From Proteus vulgaris (lineage in GTDB: Bacteria > Pseudomonadota > Gammaproteobacteria > Enterobacterales > Enterobacteriaceae): 64,000 nt of DNA. Of this stretch, positions 16,941 to 29,212 are shown piece by piece (within the stretch, counting starts at the first letter, position 1; each line of letters begins with the position of its first letter). Below the pieces are notes generated by a model. That model made no database searches, was not told the origin of the DNA, and saw only the letters and a program-made list of their open reading frames with translations. The translations under genes and the position numbers were made by a program. Where the stretch lies: contig NZ_JAEHOQ010000011.1 of the NCBI RefSeq assembly GCF_016239305.1, forward strand, positions 1 through 64,000, written 5' to 3'.

Positions 16941-19688
16941 ATGAAAATGAATAACAAAAAAAGGACCCTTAAGAGGTCTCTGCTAGCGTTGCTAATAAGT
17001 ACGACTATTGTCGCACCTTGCGCTTATGCATCTACCGTTTCTGTGGCTTTACCAGAACAGTCTTTAGCTGATTCATTAAGTGCCATAGCAAAACAAGGGC
17101 AAGTCCAAATTTTATTTGATGCAAATTCAGTTAAAAACCTACGTGCTCCAGCACTTTCAGGTCAATTTGAAACTCAAACTGCATTACAAAAAGTATTAAT
17201 TGGTAGTGGGTTAGAAATTATTCCGCAAGGAAGTGGATTTGTTATTCGTCCTCTCGCAACGACTAACGCGATTGTTATTCCTGAAGTTAAAGTCACGGGT
17301 GTAGGTAGCAGTTATCACCCTGCTACCGATGTTGTTTCCGCTCCGCAATACATCACAGCAGAAGAGATAAAACAGCGTAATACTGGTGATGGAAACGTAA
17401 CTGATTTACTAAAAAGTAACCCTGCAGTTCAATTTTCCAATAATGACAGCACGTCAATGAATCAGGGGGAAATTAAACCCTCACGTATTTCTATTCATGG
17501 CTCTAGCAGTTATCAAAACTCCTATAAACTTGATGGTGTCAGCTTTAATAATGACTTTGACCCAGCAAACTCAGGTAATGGTGAAACCAACACCCGTGTT
17601 AGCAGTGACGAGCAAGGTATGTATCTTGATAGCCGCTTAATTGATAGCGTGGCGGTTTACGATAATAATATTCCTGTTGAATTTGGTGGCTTTACTGGCG
17701 GGACTGTCGAAGTACAAAGCCGTCGCTGGTCAGGCGAAACTCATGCCAATGCCTATTACCGCACAACGCGCTCAAGCTGGAACAATATTTTTACTGATCC
17801 AAAGCTTAATTTTGATACAGCAAATAATGATTTTAGTAACCCGGCTCGTTTCCAGAAAAAATACGATAAACAAAACTTTGGTGGTTGGTTTGAAACGAGT
17901 CTAACTGACAATACAGGGCTAATTTTCTCTGCATCACGTCGTGAATCAACCATTCCGATGATGATTAGTGCAGAGGGCGGAATTATCCTTACGCCAGATG
18001 GACAGTTAGAACAAGTTGAGCAAACACCGCATTATCGTGATCAAACCCGTACCTCCGATAACTATTTTATTAAATACTCTTGGGATATTTCAGAAAAACA
18101 AACCTTTGATTTATCAACAAATATCGCTAGATACAAAAGTTATTTATTCTCTGGTTCGGTTTACAACTCAGGTTATGATAATGAACATAATGGCTTAAGT
18201 TTTACCGCACTTTATAAACATCAACTTGATCTTGGTTCATTAGAATTAACTGCTGGTTATCAAAACCTTGAAGATAAACGTTCTAATGATCAAGACTACT
18301 TCGTTACTATTAAAGACTACACCGATTGGCAAAATCCACAGCAGATAAGCAGTGGTGGTCAAGGTGATTTGAAGAGCAAACAAGAAACTTATAACGCCAA
18401 AAGTATTATGCGTTTTAACCCTGTTGAATGGGGCTCAGTCAGCCATCAGCCAACAACTGGGTTTGAAATTAGCCGTACCAAAGGTTCCTATGTTCGAGAC
18501 AAAACCTATTACAACCACACCTATACTGGCTCTACATGGGATGATCAGTGGATGGGTTCATTACAACAAACAACTCGTTTCTTAGCGGGTACACATGATG
18601 CTTCATATACCAACTATGCAATTTATATTGATGATAATATCCAATATAAACGCCTGACATTACGTCCAGGCATACGTTTAGATCGTGATGATTTTGTTCA
18701 AGAAAATAATATCTCTCCACGTTTAAGCGGAACTTATGATATTTGGGGCACTGGTAATACCTTAATTATTGGTGGTGTAAACCGTTACTATGGTCGCTCC
18801 ATGCTGACTTATGCACTTTATGGTGCACAGAATGCAGGCTTACAGCATTGCTACTACTCTTGTGATAACGATAATCCAAATGATTGGGAAAACCGTACCG
18901 ACTTTGAAGGTGTTGATTCACTTAAAACCCCTTATAACGATGAGTTCACCTTAGGCTTGCAACAAGAAATCGCCTCAACGACATGGCGTTTACAATACGT
19001 TCATCGTAACGGTCGCGATGAAGTCCGTAGTGATACCAAATATCCTGACGACAAAGATAAAATAAGAATTCGCCATTTTAATAATAATGGACGCAGTACT
19101 CACGACACCTTAACGCTTTCTGTGAGAAACAGTCAGCCTTGGGAATTAGCACAAGCCGATCATGTTTTTAATGCTTCTATTAGCTGGCAAAAAAGCAAAA
19201 CAAATACGCCTAAAGACTCTGGTTATGCCAACTTCGATCCTAGTTCACAAGGGATGAACTATGACAAAGTATGGTATGACGGAAAAATCATCAATGCTAA
19301 AGACTTACCTTCTGGCAATTTTAACTCACCATTAAAAGTCACCGCTGAACTTACCAGTGTTTGGGATGATTTGGATTTGACTTGGTATAACCGTCTTCAA
19401 TGGAATGGCGCTCGTTCACAAGCAGAGAAAGCCAATAATGGCTCCCCAAGACCAAGTGAATATGGCCCATTATTCGAATACAAAAAACGTAATTACAGCA
19501 GTCGTTTTTCTTGGGATACCAAATTGGGTTGGAAACCTGAATTCGCTTATGGCGTAGGTATCTCTGTTGAAGTGAATAACGTCCTTAACACTAAAAATGT
19601 GACTGACTACTTCACTTACCAAGATAAAGATTACAAATCGTATGAACCAGGTCGTCAGTTCTGGTTACAAGTCAGCTACGACTATTAA
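16941..19688 (+). CDS. TonB-dependent outer-membrane receptor with STN signalling domain
   Basis: This is an outer-membrane importer energised by TonB. From ATG 16941 it is 916 residues. A signal peptide spans about 1-30 (ending PCAYA). An STN secretin/TonB signalling domain covers about 31-103 (LPEQSLADSLSAIAKQGQ), which marks receptors that talk to FecR. The plug domain starts near 115 (VKVTGVGSS, IHGSSSYQNSYKLDGV). The 22-strand barrel follows and ends in an aromatic residue (FWLQVSYDY), as needed for outer-membrane insertion. The neighbours, an SbmA/YddA-type ABC protein and an M16 protease, match the ferredoxin receptor locus (FusA, and YddB in E. coli), so an iron-protein ligand is likely. 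A siderophore or peptide ligand is possible. Confidence 0.88.
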   Translation: MKMNNKKRTLKRSLLALLISTTIVAPCAYASTVSVALPEQSLADSLSAIAKQGQVQILFDANSVKNLRAPALSGQFETQTALQKVLIGSGLEIIPQGSGFVIRPLATTNAIVIPEVKVTGVGSSYHPATDVVSAPQYITAEEIKQRNTGDGNVTDLLKSNPAVQFSNNDSTSMNQGEIKPSRISIHGSSSYQNSYKLDGVSFNNDFDPANSGNGETNTRVSSDEQGMYLDSRLIDSVAVYDNNIPVEFGGFTGGTVEVQSRRWSGETHANAYYRTTRSSWNNIFTDPKLNFDTANNDFSNPARFQKKYDKQNFGGWFETSLTDNTGLIFSASRRESTIPMMISAEGGIILTPDGQLEQVEQTPHYRDQTRTSDNYFIKYSWDISEKQTFDLSTNIARYKSYLFSGSVYNSGYDNEHNGLSFTALYKHQLDLGSLELTAGYQNLEDKRSNDQDYFVTIKDYTDWQNPQQISSGGQGDLKSKQETYNAKSIMRFNPVEWGSVSHQPTTGFEISRTKGSYVRDKTYYNHTYTGSTWDDQWMGSLQQTTRFLAGTHDASYTNYAIYIDDNIQYKRLTLRPGIRLDRDDFVQENNISPRLSGTYDIWGTGNTLIIGGVNRYYGRSMLTYALYGAQNAGLQHCYYSCDNDNPNDWENRTDFEGVDSLKTPYNDEFTLGLQQEIASTTWRLQYVHRNGRDEVRSDTKYPDDKDKIRIRHFNNNGRSTHDTLTLSVRNSQPWELAQADHVFNASISWQKSKTNTPKDSGYANFDPSSQGMNYDKVWYDGKIINAKDLPSGNFNSPLKVTAELTSVWDDLDLTWYNRLQWNGARSQAEKANNGSPRPSEYGPLFEYKKRNYSSRFSWDTKLGWKPEFAYGVGISVEVNNVLNTKNVTDYFTYQDKDYKSYEPGRQFWLQVSYDY

Positions 19689-19751
19689 TAAATTGACGAA
19701 GTTAATGTGAGCAACCAAGTCGATACACAATAAAAATATGACCAATAAGCA

Positions 19752-21461
19752 ATGAAAACAATAAAACAATTTTTCTATTTAGTTTCACCTTTTTGGGGGC
19801 GGCGTGCCGCCCTTTACTGCTGGTTTCTATTGATTGTCTCTTTGACCTTAACCCTGTCGTCTGTTTGGTTTAATGTCAAAATGAATGAATGGAATGGCGG
19901 TTTTTATAACGCATTACAACAACTTGATGGACAAGCGCTCTACAAGCTTCTTCAACAATTTGTCATTATTATTGCAGGATTAATTACTGTCGTGGTAATG
20001 GGCGATTTCTTACGCCAAAAAATGGTTATTCGATGGCGAGAAGGTATGACTGAACAAGTGCTCGATCGCTGGTTATCAAAAAACAGTAAACACTATATGT
20101 TAAGACTGACTTCTCAAGAGCCTGATAACCCAGATCAGCGTATTGCAGAAGATATTCGTTTACTGATCGAATCAACAATGCGTTTAACCGTCACATTCTT
20201 ACATTCGTTACTCACCCTTATTTCTTTTGCTACCATTCTTTGGTCATTGTCTGGTGCAATTTCTTTCACATTAGGGGGGAGTGAGTGGACAATTCCGGGG
20301 TATATGTTCTGGGCTTGTATTATCTATACCATTATCGGGATCACCATTACGCAGTTTATTGGCTCACCCTTGCGTAAAATTAATATGGATAAGCAACGTA
20401 AAGAAGCTGATTACCGTACTGCGCTTATCACCCGTAAACAACATGGCGATGCGATTGCGGGTCAGCGTGGTGAAATGAGTGATCGCAATGAATTAATGGG
20501 GCGCTTTTTAGGCGTTATCCGTAACTGGAACAACCTCATTCGCTACGAAAGAAATCTTGCATTCTTCACTGTCGGCTATCAACAAGCCACTGCGATGGCA
20601 CCGATTATTTTTGCCTTACCTAAATTCCTTGCTGGCGAATTAATGCTAGGGGGATTAATGCAATTAAGACAAGCATTCTCTAGTGTTGCAGGTGCATTAA
20701 GCTGGTTTATTTTCTCTTATAAAGAAATTGCCGCATGGCAAGCAACGGTGACTCGTCTTTATAACTTCGTGGTACTTTTAGAGCATGATCATGAGCCAGA
20801 AGTCGCAGATTTAAATGATAAACAGATTAAATTGAAGGCTAATCTTTCTCTATTTATGCAAGATGACAGCCTGTTGATCCAAGATATTAACTTCTCTGTA
20901 AAAGCAGGTGAGTTAACCGTTATTGAAGGTTGCTCTGGGTTAGGTAAATCAACACTGCTTAGAGCATTAAGTGGGCATTGGCCTTATTTCAAAGGGGAAA
21001 TTCAACGTTCACCAAATGTGTGTTGGATCCCACAGCGTATGTATCTGCCTTTTGCTCGTTTAGACAGTTTGCTCGCTTATCCTTGTCAGCCTAATCAATT
21101 CTCCGCTAAAGAGTATGAAGAAGCACTTCATTTGGTGGGCTTAGACAAAATAAAAAATCAACTTTCACTTGAAACGGATTGGACAACACGCTTATCAGGC
21201 GGTGAGCAACAACGTCTTATTTTTGCTCGTTTATTGCTCAATAAACCTGATCTTATTTTATTAGATGAAACCACCTCTGCACTTGATGAACAAAATGCAT
21301 TGAACATGTTGCAGTTGCTAAAACAACATCTACCAACCACAGGTATTGCCTTAGTGAGCCACCAGCGTTTTACACATGTGATTGCAGATAATGTGATTTC
21401 ACTCAAAGCCCCTACCGTGTCCTCCTCTCAACCTGCTGGAGTTACCGAATATGTATCGTAA
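19752..21461 (+). CDS. yddA: SbmA/YddA-type ABC transporter (fused permease and ATPase)
   Basis: This 569-residue protein has a membrane domain (about 1-330; several hydrophobic helices from residue 14 on, and the family motif WRxGMTEQVLDRWL) fused to an ABC ATPase. Walker A CSGLGKST is near residue 395, signature LSGGEQQRLIFA near 479, and Walker B LILLDETTSALDE near 500. This layout belongs to the SbmA/BacA/YddA branch (ABC subfamily D type). Next to the M16 protease it corresponds to YddA of E. coli and FusD of Pectobacterium, proposed to move peptides or iron across the inner membrane. Direction of transport cannot be read from sequence. Its 3' end overlaps the protease gene by 11 bases. 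Confidence 0.87.
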   Translation: MKTIKQFFYLVSPFWGRRAALYCWFLLIVSLTLTLSSVWFNVKMNEWNGGFYNALQQLDGQALYKLLQQFVIIIAGLITVVVMGDFLRQKMVIRWREGMTEQVLDRWLSKNSKHYMLRLTSQEPDNPDQRIAEDIRLLIESTMRLTVTFLHSLLTLISFATILWSLSGAISFTLGGSEWTIPGYMFWACIIYTIIGITITQFIGSPLRKINMDKQRKEADYRTALITRKQHGDAIAGQRGEMSDRNELMGRFLGVIRNWNNLIRYERNLAFFTVGYQQATAMAPIIFALPKFLAGELMLGGLMQLRQAFSSVAGALSWFIFSYKEIAAWQATVTRLYNFVVLLEHDHEPEVADLNDKQIKLKANLSLFMQDDSLLIQDINFSVKAGELTVIEGCSGLGKSTLLRALSGHWPYFKGEIQRSPNVCWIPQRMYLPFARLDSLLAYPCQPNQFSAKEYEEALHLVGLDKIKNQLSLETDWTTRLSGGEQQRLIFARLLLNKPDLILLDETTSALDEQNALNMLQLLKQHLPTTGIALVSHQRFTHVIADNVISLKAPTVSSSQPAGVTEYVS

Positions 21462-24249
21462 ATTACTGATTGTTTCAGTCAGTCTTTCCCTTTTAGGGTG
21501 TGCGACAAGCACCCCTAATCAAAATGACAAAAGTACGCTATTGCTACGCCCTGATGTTCGCCATTTTACCCTAGACAATGGTTTAGACGTCTACTTACTG
21601 CAACGCTCACAAACGGGTGTTGAAATGCGTCTTCTGGTAAAAAGTGGCTCTGTTCAAGAAGATGAAAAACAGCTCGGTTTTTCACACTTTACTGAACATA
21701 TGGCATTTAAAGGTACAACTCATTTTCCGGGTACAACGGGCTTTAAACAACTTGAAAGTCTAGGTATGAAATTAGGTAGTCATGTTAATGCCGCGACAAG
21801 CTTAAATGCGACGACCTATAAACTGTCATTACCGAATGCAAATCCGATCCAAATTAAAACAGGCTTAAAGATCTTATCAGACTGGGCATTTGAAATGACA
21901 TTTGACCCTATTGAGTTTGATAAAGAGCGCCCTGTTATTGTTGAAGAGTGGCGTTTACGCCAAGGTATCGGTTTTCGTATTAACCGCCAGTTAGAAGAAT
22001 TGCGTTATTACGGTAGTCGTTATTTAGATCGTGATCCTATTGGTGATTTAGAAATCGTTAAGCACGGTGATGTCAAAGAGGCCAAACGCTATTATGATAC
22101 TTGGTATCAACCAGAAAGAATGGCATTAGTGCTGGTTGGTAACTTTAATCAAGGCGATGCTATTGCCGATATTAAGCAGCTATTTAACGCTAAAAATAGC
22201 GAGAATAAAGGGATTGATAACCCTTCTTGGCACAATTTTATCGATCATAAAGATCTACTGGTTAAAACGATTTTCGACAAAGAGCAAGGTTCACGTATTT
22301 TACAGTTCACCTTGCAACGTACTTTGTCAGCACCTTTAAACAGTCGCCAAGGCCAATATGAAGATTTAATGGATTCATTATGGCTATCGATTTTAAATCA
22401 ACGTTTCTCAACTATCGTTGATAATGGCTTAATAGCTTCCATTAGCGCTAATGCCCAAGGCGCAATGCTAGACTCTCGTCGTTCACAACAATTGATGATT
22501 GCGCACCCTAAAGGCAATGACTATCAAGGTGCATTAGATATCTTATTTACAGAAGTTCAACGCCTAGCCTCTGTTCCAGTGACTCAAGAAGAGTTAGATA
22601 ATGCCCGTAACGCAATGCTAAAACGCCTAAGCCAACAAGCCGCGGGTGAAGAGCGTTATGAGCACGATTATTTAGCCAACCAAATCACAACGGCAATTGA
22701 ATTGGATATGCCAATTCAAACTAAAAAACAGGCGCTAAATTTAAGCTATCAATTAATCAATAAAGTGACCCCTGAAACATTGTCAGCTTATTTTGCTCAA
22801 TATCTAAAACAGTCATCACCACGAGTTGCTGTGATTGGCCCTGATAATGATGCTAATTTGTTTAATTCAACGAAAGCTACACAACGCTGGCAAGAAATTA
22901 GACAATCAAATCCAGGCGCATTTACCCTAAAAACTCAAGCTGTTGTATTAGATATTAAACCTGAACTTACAGGTTCAATTGTTTCAACGCAATCACTGCC
23001 TATTGAAAAAACGCAACAGTGGACTCTGAGCAATAACGTGAAAGTGATTGTGAAAAATGACAGTTATCTCAAAGATAATATTCAAATTTCACTGCGTATT
23101 CCGGGCGGTTCATCGCTTGAAACTAATCAAAGCTTAGGTATGGTGCAATGGGCACTGAAATTACCTGAAGTAAGTGGATATGGCCATTACAATGCGCGTG
23201 AATTAGCGCTATTTACCAAGCAACACCAAATTAGTTTGCGTCCTTACAGTGAACTGTTATTCCATGGTTTCCGTGGCGAAGCGCCAATTGATGAACTCGA
23301 AACCTTGCTAACCTTAATGCATCTAAAAATTACTTCTCCACAGTTTAATGGTGAGAAGTTAGAGCAACAGAAGCAAGCCATGGCATTAGGTATTTCAAAA
23401 ACACCCGTTGAACGCACGTTTTTAGATAATATCAATAAAGAAAGTTACCAAAATGGTGAACGCCTTGTAGTTTCGCCTGAGGGTACTTGGAAGCAATTTA
23501 CAGCTCAACAATTACAGCAAACAAACCAAATGATTTTAGGACAACCTGCTGATATGACATTAGTTATCAGTGGTCCTGTCAATATTAATCAGGTAAAACC
23601 TCTGATTGAGCGCTGGATTGCAAGCCTCCCAACACGCTCTGAACAGCGTCTATTCTGGGCAGATCCTGCCATTAATCCAAAGCTGACTTCATTTAGCAAA
23701 ACATACCCTCTCGCAAGCAGTGATAAGAGTATGGTAAGTATTCAATATGCAGCGCCAGCTCAATGGTCACAACAACAAGTACTTGCGCTGAATTTGCTGG
23801 ATACGGTGATCAGCCAGCGTTTAAGACTCAACCTACGTGAAAAAGCAGGTGGAATTTATTCACTTGGGTTCTCTGAAATGTTAACGAAAATGCCTACCAG
23901 CTACTATACGGGCCGTTTAAACTTTACGGCATCACCTGAACGTGCAGATGAATTAATCGCTCTTGCTCGTAGAGTCGTGAATGAAGTTAAGCAATCAGGT
24001 ATTACAGAGAAAGAGTTACAAGAGGCTAAAAATATCTGGCTAACTGAAAATTCACAGGTAAATGACAGTGCAAGTTATTGGACAGAAGCCCTTGCACAAG
24101 TTGCAACTGATGACCAGCAATATCAGCGCTTACTCACTGATCCTGCCATTATAAAAACATTAAGTGTTAACGATATAAATCAAGTAGCCCGCCAATGGTT
24201 AGGTGAAAATGAAAAGATCTTTAAGTTAACTCCAGCAACTCAAAAATAA
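21451..24249 (+). CDS. pqqL: M16 family zinc protease PqqL/FusC, predicted lipoprotein
   Basis: This 932-residue protein is a two-half M16 metalloprotease. The inverted zinc motif HFTEH is at residues 79-83, with the acidic segment VEEWR near 164-168 where the third ligand is expected. The second, non-catalytic half (about 510-932) keeps LNLREKAGGIYSLGFSEM, the Arg/Tyr motif used to grip substrate. A signal peptide ends in the lipobox LLG-C17, so the mature protein should be lipid-anchored in the periplasm. FusC of Pectobacterium cuts imported ferredoxin to free its iron, and E. coli PqqL is its homologue. The start overlaps the ABC gene by 11 bases. Confidence 0.9.
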   Translation: MYRKLLIVSVSLSLLGCATSTPNQNDKSTLLLRPDVRHFTLDNGLDVYLLQRSQTGVEMRLLVKSGSVQEDEKQLGFSHFTEHMAFKGTTHFPGTTGFKQLESLGMKLGSHVNAATSLNATTYKLSLPNANPIQIKTGLKILSDWAFEMTFDPIEFDKERPVIVEEWRLRQGIGFRINRQLEELRYYGSRYLDRDPIGDLEIVKHGDVKEAKRYYDTWYQPERMALVLVGNFNQGDAIADIKQLFNAKNSENKGIDNPSWHNFIDHKDLLVKTIFDKEQGSRILQFTLQRTLSAPLNSRQGQYEDLMDSLWLSILNQRFSTIVDNGLIASISANAQGAMLDSRRSQQLMIAHPKGNDYQGALDILFTEVQRLASVPVTQEELDNARNAMLKRLSQQAAGEERYEHDYLANQITTAIELDMPIQTKKQALNLSYQLINKVTPETLSAYFAQYLKQSSPRVAVIGPDNDANLFNSTKATQRWQEIRQSNPGAFTLKTQAVVLDIKPELTGSIVSTQSLPIEKTQQWTLSNNVKVIVKNDSYLKDNIQISLRIPGGSSLETNQSLGMVQWALKLPEVSGYGHYNARELALFTKQHQISLRPYSELLFHGFRGEAPIDELETLLTLMHLKITSPQFNGEKLEQQKQAMALGISKTPVERTFLDNINKESYQNGERLVVSPEGTWKQFTAQQLQQTNQMILGQPADMTLVISGPVNINQVKPLIERWIASLPTRSEQRLFWADPAINPKLTSFSKTYPLASSDKSMVSIQYAAPAQWSQQQVLALNLLDTVISQRLRLNLREKAGGIYSLGFSEMLTKMPTSYYTGRLNFTASPERADELIALARRVVNEVKQSGITEKELQEAKNIWLTENSQVNDSASYWTEALAQVATDDQQYQRLLTDPAIIKTLSVNDINQVARQWLGENEKIFKLTPATQK

Positions 24250-24296
24250 AAACGACTTAGGTTTAAAACGATAAGCCATAAAGTTCGCCTAAAATA

Positions 24297-24342
24297 AAAC
24301 GCCCAGCTCTAGTGTAAATACATTTAGAAACCTGGGCGTTTG
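24297..24342 (+). terminator. Terminator of the import operon
   Basis: The arms AAACGCCCAG (24297-24306) and CTGGGCGTTT (24332-24341) pair perfectly around a 25-base loop. They lie about 50 bases after the protease stop and serve as the operon end. The loop is long for a classic terminator. Confidence 0.65.
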
Positions 24343-24401
24343 TTCATCAATTTTAATCAAGCCACATAAATTAAGTTCAAATTTATTGACTATTAAATTT
24401 A

Positions 24402-24818
24402 TTAATCTTTTTTAACAGCAAAACGACCACTACCTAAAAACATCACAGCAATCGCAGCAAATAGGTAAAAGCCCGCACTTTCTGGTGCCCATCCCCCTGT
24501 TTTAGGGTTTAATGCAAATAGATCACCAGAGTGAACCATCAAGACAGCAACAAACATTGTCCCCGCTAGAACAAGTGCTGATGCACGAGTAAATAGACCA
24601 ATAATCAGCATGATAGGGGCAACTACTTCCCCAATTACTGTACCGTAGGCAATAAAGGCTGGTAGATTAAAATTGGCTAACATGCCCTGAATACCAGCTA
24701 ATCCGCCCGGTTCCATTTTATGAAGTCCATGTAATAACATTAAAACTCCAAGAGAAACACGTAATACCAATTTACCCAAATCAGAACAGTCAACAAGTTG
24801 ATTAAATTTATTAATCAT
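24402..24818 (-). CDS. DoxX family membrane protein
   Basis: This 138-residue inner-membrane protein has four hydrophobic segments and the DoxX pattern (LVLRVSLGVLMLLHGLHKM near the N-terminus, then GEVVAPIMLIIGLFTR). I chose the ATG at 24818 with GGAGA upstream; a longer frame reaches into the intergenic region. DoxX proteins are linked to redox or thiol stress in other bacteria, but no activity can be assigned here. It is divergent from fadH. A second DoxX-family gene lies at 31313-31705. Confidence 0.85.
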   Translation of the reverse strand: MINKFNQLVDCSDLGKLVLRVSLGVLMLLHGLHKMEPGGLAGIQGMLANFNLPAFIAYGTVIGEVVAPIMLIIGLFTRASALVLAGTMFVAVLMVHSGDLFALNPKTGGWAPESAGFYLFAAIAVMFLGSGRFAVKKD

Positions 24819-25075
24819 AACGTCTCCAAATTCAAAATAGTGATGTGTGTTTTTAATACGTATTAATAGGTACACTACATTATATGATGAAATATTATGA
24901 ATGAGTGTGATTTTTATTATCACTATTTGTTCTCATTAAGTAATCACTTAGATTATTATTGCTTTATAACGTGCTATTCACCTTTTCCATGATTAAGATC
25001 ACAACTTATTAACATAATGAACTCTTAATCACTCACTTCTCGTTATGCTATAGCTATCTCATCTGACCAGTCTAA

Positions 25076-27106
<2,031 letters not shown>

Positions 27107-27140
27107 TCTTTTTTCAGTGCTTAAGTTATAAGTAAAAAGA

Positions 27141-27175
27141 AACCCCACATAAAAATGTGGGGTTCTATTTTTTTA
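27141..27175. terminator. Terminator between fadH and sstT
   Basis: The perfect stem AACCCCACAT / ATGTGGGGTT has a 4-base loop. T runs follow on the plus strand and A runs precede it, so it can serve both converging genes. Confidence 0.9.
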
Positions 27176-27224
27176 TTATTGATTATTATTTTTACAGCTC
27201 TTCCTGTCTTACTACTTACCTTTT

Positions 27225-28478
27225 TTACCCATTATTTTTTTCAGTTAATGGATTATCTGAAATACGATTATCTTCTGCGATACAGACTGTTGCAGTAAAG
27301 AGAACATCTGTTGATGAATTCAGTGCGGTTTCAGCTGAATCTTGTAATACACCAATCATCACACCCACGGCGACCACTTGCATAGCGATATCATTGCTAA
27401 TACCAAACATGCTACAAGCCAGTGGAATTAACAGTAAAGATCCCCCTGCAACACCAGATGCACCACATGCACAAACTGCAGCAACAAGGCTTAATAATAG
27501 TGCTGTTGGCACATCAACAGGCATACCTAATGTATTTACTGCTGCTAATGTCAAAATCGTGATAGTAATTGCTGCACCACCCATATTGATGGTCGCACCT
27601 AATGGAATTGAAACAGAATAAGTGTCTTCATCTAAATTCATACGACGACACATTGCCATATTCACAGGAATGTTTGCTGCTGAGCTACGAGTAAAGAAAG
27701 CAGTTACACCACTTTCACGCAAACATGCCCATACTAATGGATATGGATTACTGCGGATTTTCCAAAATACTATCAGTGGATTCACAACCAAAGCAACAAA
27801 CAGCATACAACCAATCAGTACAATCAGAACCTGCAAATAACCCGCTAAAACTTCAAAACCAGTTGTTGCGATAGTTGACGACACTAAACCAAAAATACCG
27901 ATAGGGGCTAGACGAATTACAACACGTACCAAATTTGTTACTGCGTCCGCTAAATCTTGCGTTAAAGCTTTAGTGGTATCACTTGCATGGCGTAACGCTA
28001 AGCCTAACCCGATAGACCACGCTAAGATCCCCATGTAGTTACCATTGATAAGCGCATCAACAGGGTTTGCGACCACATTAATTAATACCCCTTTAAGCAC
28101 TTCAGCGATATTTTCAGGTGGTGACAGTTGTGATTCATTAACAACTAGCGTTAAAACTGATGGGAACATAAAGCTTGCAACAACGGCAGTTAATGCAGCG
28201 AAGAACGTGGCTAACAGATATAAAATTAACACAGGGCGAATATTTGATTTTTGCCCTTGGCGGTGATTAGCAATCGAAGCCATTACCAGCACCCATACTA
28301 ATACTGGCGCAACAGCTTTTAGAGCACTAATAAATAGAGTACCTAATAAACTCATCATCTTGGCAACTTCTGGTGCTAACCAAGCGAGTAAGATCCCTGC
28401 AACTAAACCAACGAGTATTTGTTTGACGAGACTTCCCTTAAAGAACAGGCTGAAGACTCTGGATTGTTGTTTATCCAT
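27225..28478 (-). CDS. sstT: Sodium/serine-threonine symporter
   Basis: SstT takes up serine and threonine with sodium across the inner membrane. It is a member of the dicarboxylate/amino acid:cation symporter family with about eight membrane helices and two re-entrant loops. Seen in the sequence are the serine-rich loop [17 protein letters not shown], the substrate block [22 protein letters not shown], and [21 protein letters not shown]. From ATG 28478 it is 417 residues. An earlier in-frame start at 28517 is rejected because it lacks family similarity. Its product may complement the thr operon in threonine supply. Confidence 0.95.
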   Translation of the reverse strand: MDKQQSRVFSLFFKGSLVKQILVGLVAGILLAWLAPEVAKMMSLLGTLFISALKAVAPVLVWVLVMASIANHRQGQKSNIRPVLILYLLATFFAALTAVVASFMFPSVLTLVVNESQLSPPENIAEVLKGVLINVVANPVDALINGNYMGILAWSIGLGLALRHASDTTKALTQDLADAVTNLVRVVIRLAPIGIFGLVSSTIATTGFEVLAGYLQVLIVLIGCMLFVALVVNPLIVFWKIRSNPYPLVWACLRESGVTAFFTRSSAANIPVNMAMCRRMNLDEDTYSVSIPLGATINMGGAAITITILTLAAVNTLGMPVDVPTALLLSLVAAVCACGASGVAGGSLLLIPLACSMFGISNDIAMQVVAVGVMIGVLQDSAETALNSSTDVLFTATVCIAEDNRISDNPLTEKNNG

Positions 28479-29212
28479 AGCTATTCCATTACTTAAAATA
28501 ATATTTAAAAAAGGCATTTTTGAGTGTTTGCAATGCCAGTATAAGGAATTGAATCGTGCTGAAAAGCTGATTATGCAAAATATACAGCATTAACCGTTAT
28601 TGTTAACAAATAAATAACATATCTGTGATCATAATAGGGTTTTGTTCTTTTTAGTATACCAATTAGAAATGAAAGAAATTATTGTTATCAGTGAGTTATA
28701 CTTAGTCGTATTACTTGTTTTTTATTTTCCCTCTCTTATTTTTTATTCTTTTAATCAATCGAACGTTTTTTTTCTTAACATAATCACTAACAATTAATCA
28801 TGCTACCCACTTATAACTGTATAAATAATATACAAAAAATGATGGTGGTATAAATAAGATAACCTTTTATTTTCTTTCAAAAGTTATTAAAAATTTATCT
28901 TTCTTGATTAAAACAAAATGTGATATTTCTCTTCTTAGCATTCTAGCTCTTAAGGTTTTCTTTTGAAAAATTTCCTATTCTGAACTCGAAAAGAGATTAG
29001 ATGTCTATTTTTCAAGATCCCATATCTATGGGTAAGTTATGTCGTAATAGAGTTAAAAAATTTTCTGTCTAGTTTTTCCTGATTTTGTTAGAGTGTTGCT
29101 GTTTTAAACAATGAAAAATAGACCCTATGAAGTGAAAAACGGGTAAATGGATTACAACACTTATTGAATTTACATTTACCCCCAAATGACTCAGTTTTAG
29201 GAAGCCTTTTAT
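28479..29212. other. Long intergenic region between sstT and yqjA
   Basis: This is about 730 AT-rich bases between divergent genes, with no convincing coding frame or RNA gene. The one clear structure is an inverted repeat, GGGTAAATG (29141-29149) and CATTTACCC (29173-29181), 31 bases before yqjA. In E. coli a different gene set fills the space between these two genes. Confidence 0.5.
29141..29181. repeat. Inverted repeat upstream of yqjA
   Basis: Two 9-base arms pair perfectly across a 23-base spacer, directly upstream of the yqjA ribosome-binding site. It may be an operator or a leader hairpin. The arms contain GTAAA, the half-site of CpxR, which is known to control yqjA in E. coli, but the spacing is not canonical. 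Confidence 0.5.

Noticed and set aside
27157-28266. Several plus-strand open frames antisense to sstT
   Set aside because: They mirror the sstT coding strand and show no ribosome-binding site or family features.
28816-28837. LexA-like sequence (ACTGTATAAATAATATACA)
   Set aside because: It lacks the right-hand CAG of the CTG-N10-CAG core, so it is only an AT-rich lookalike.
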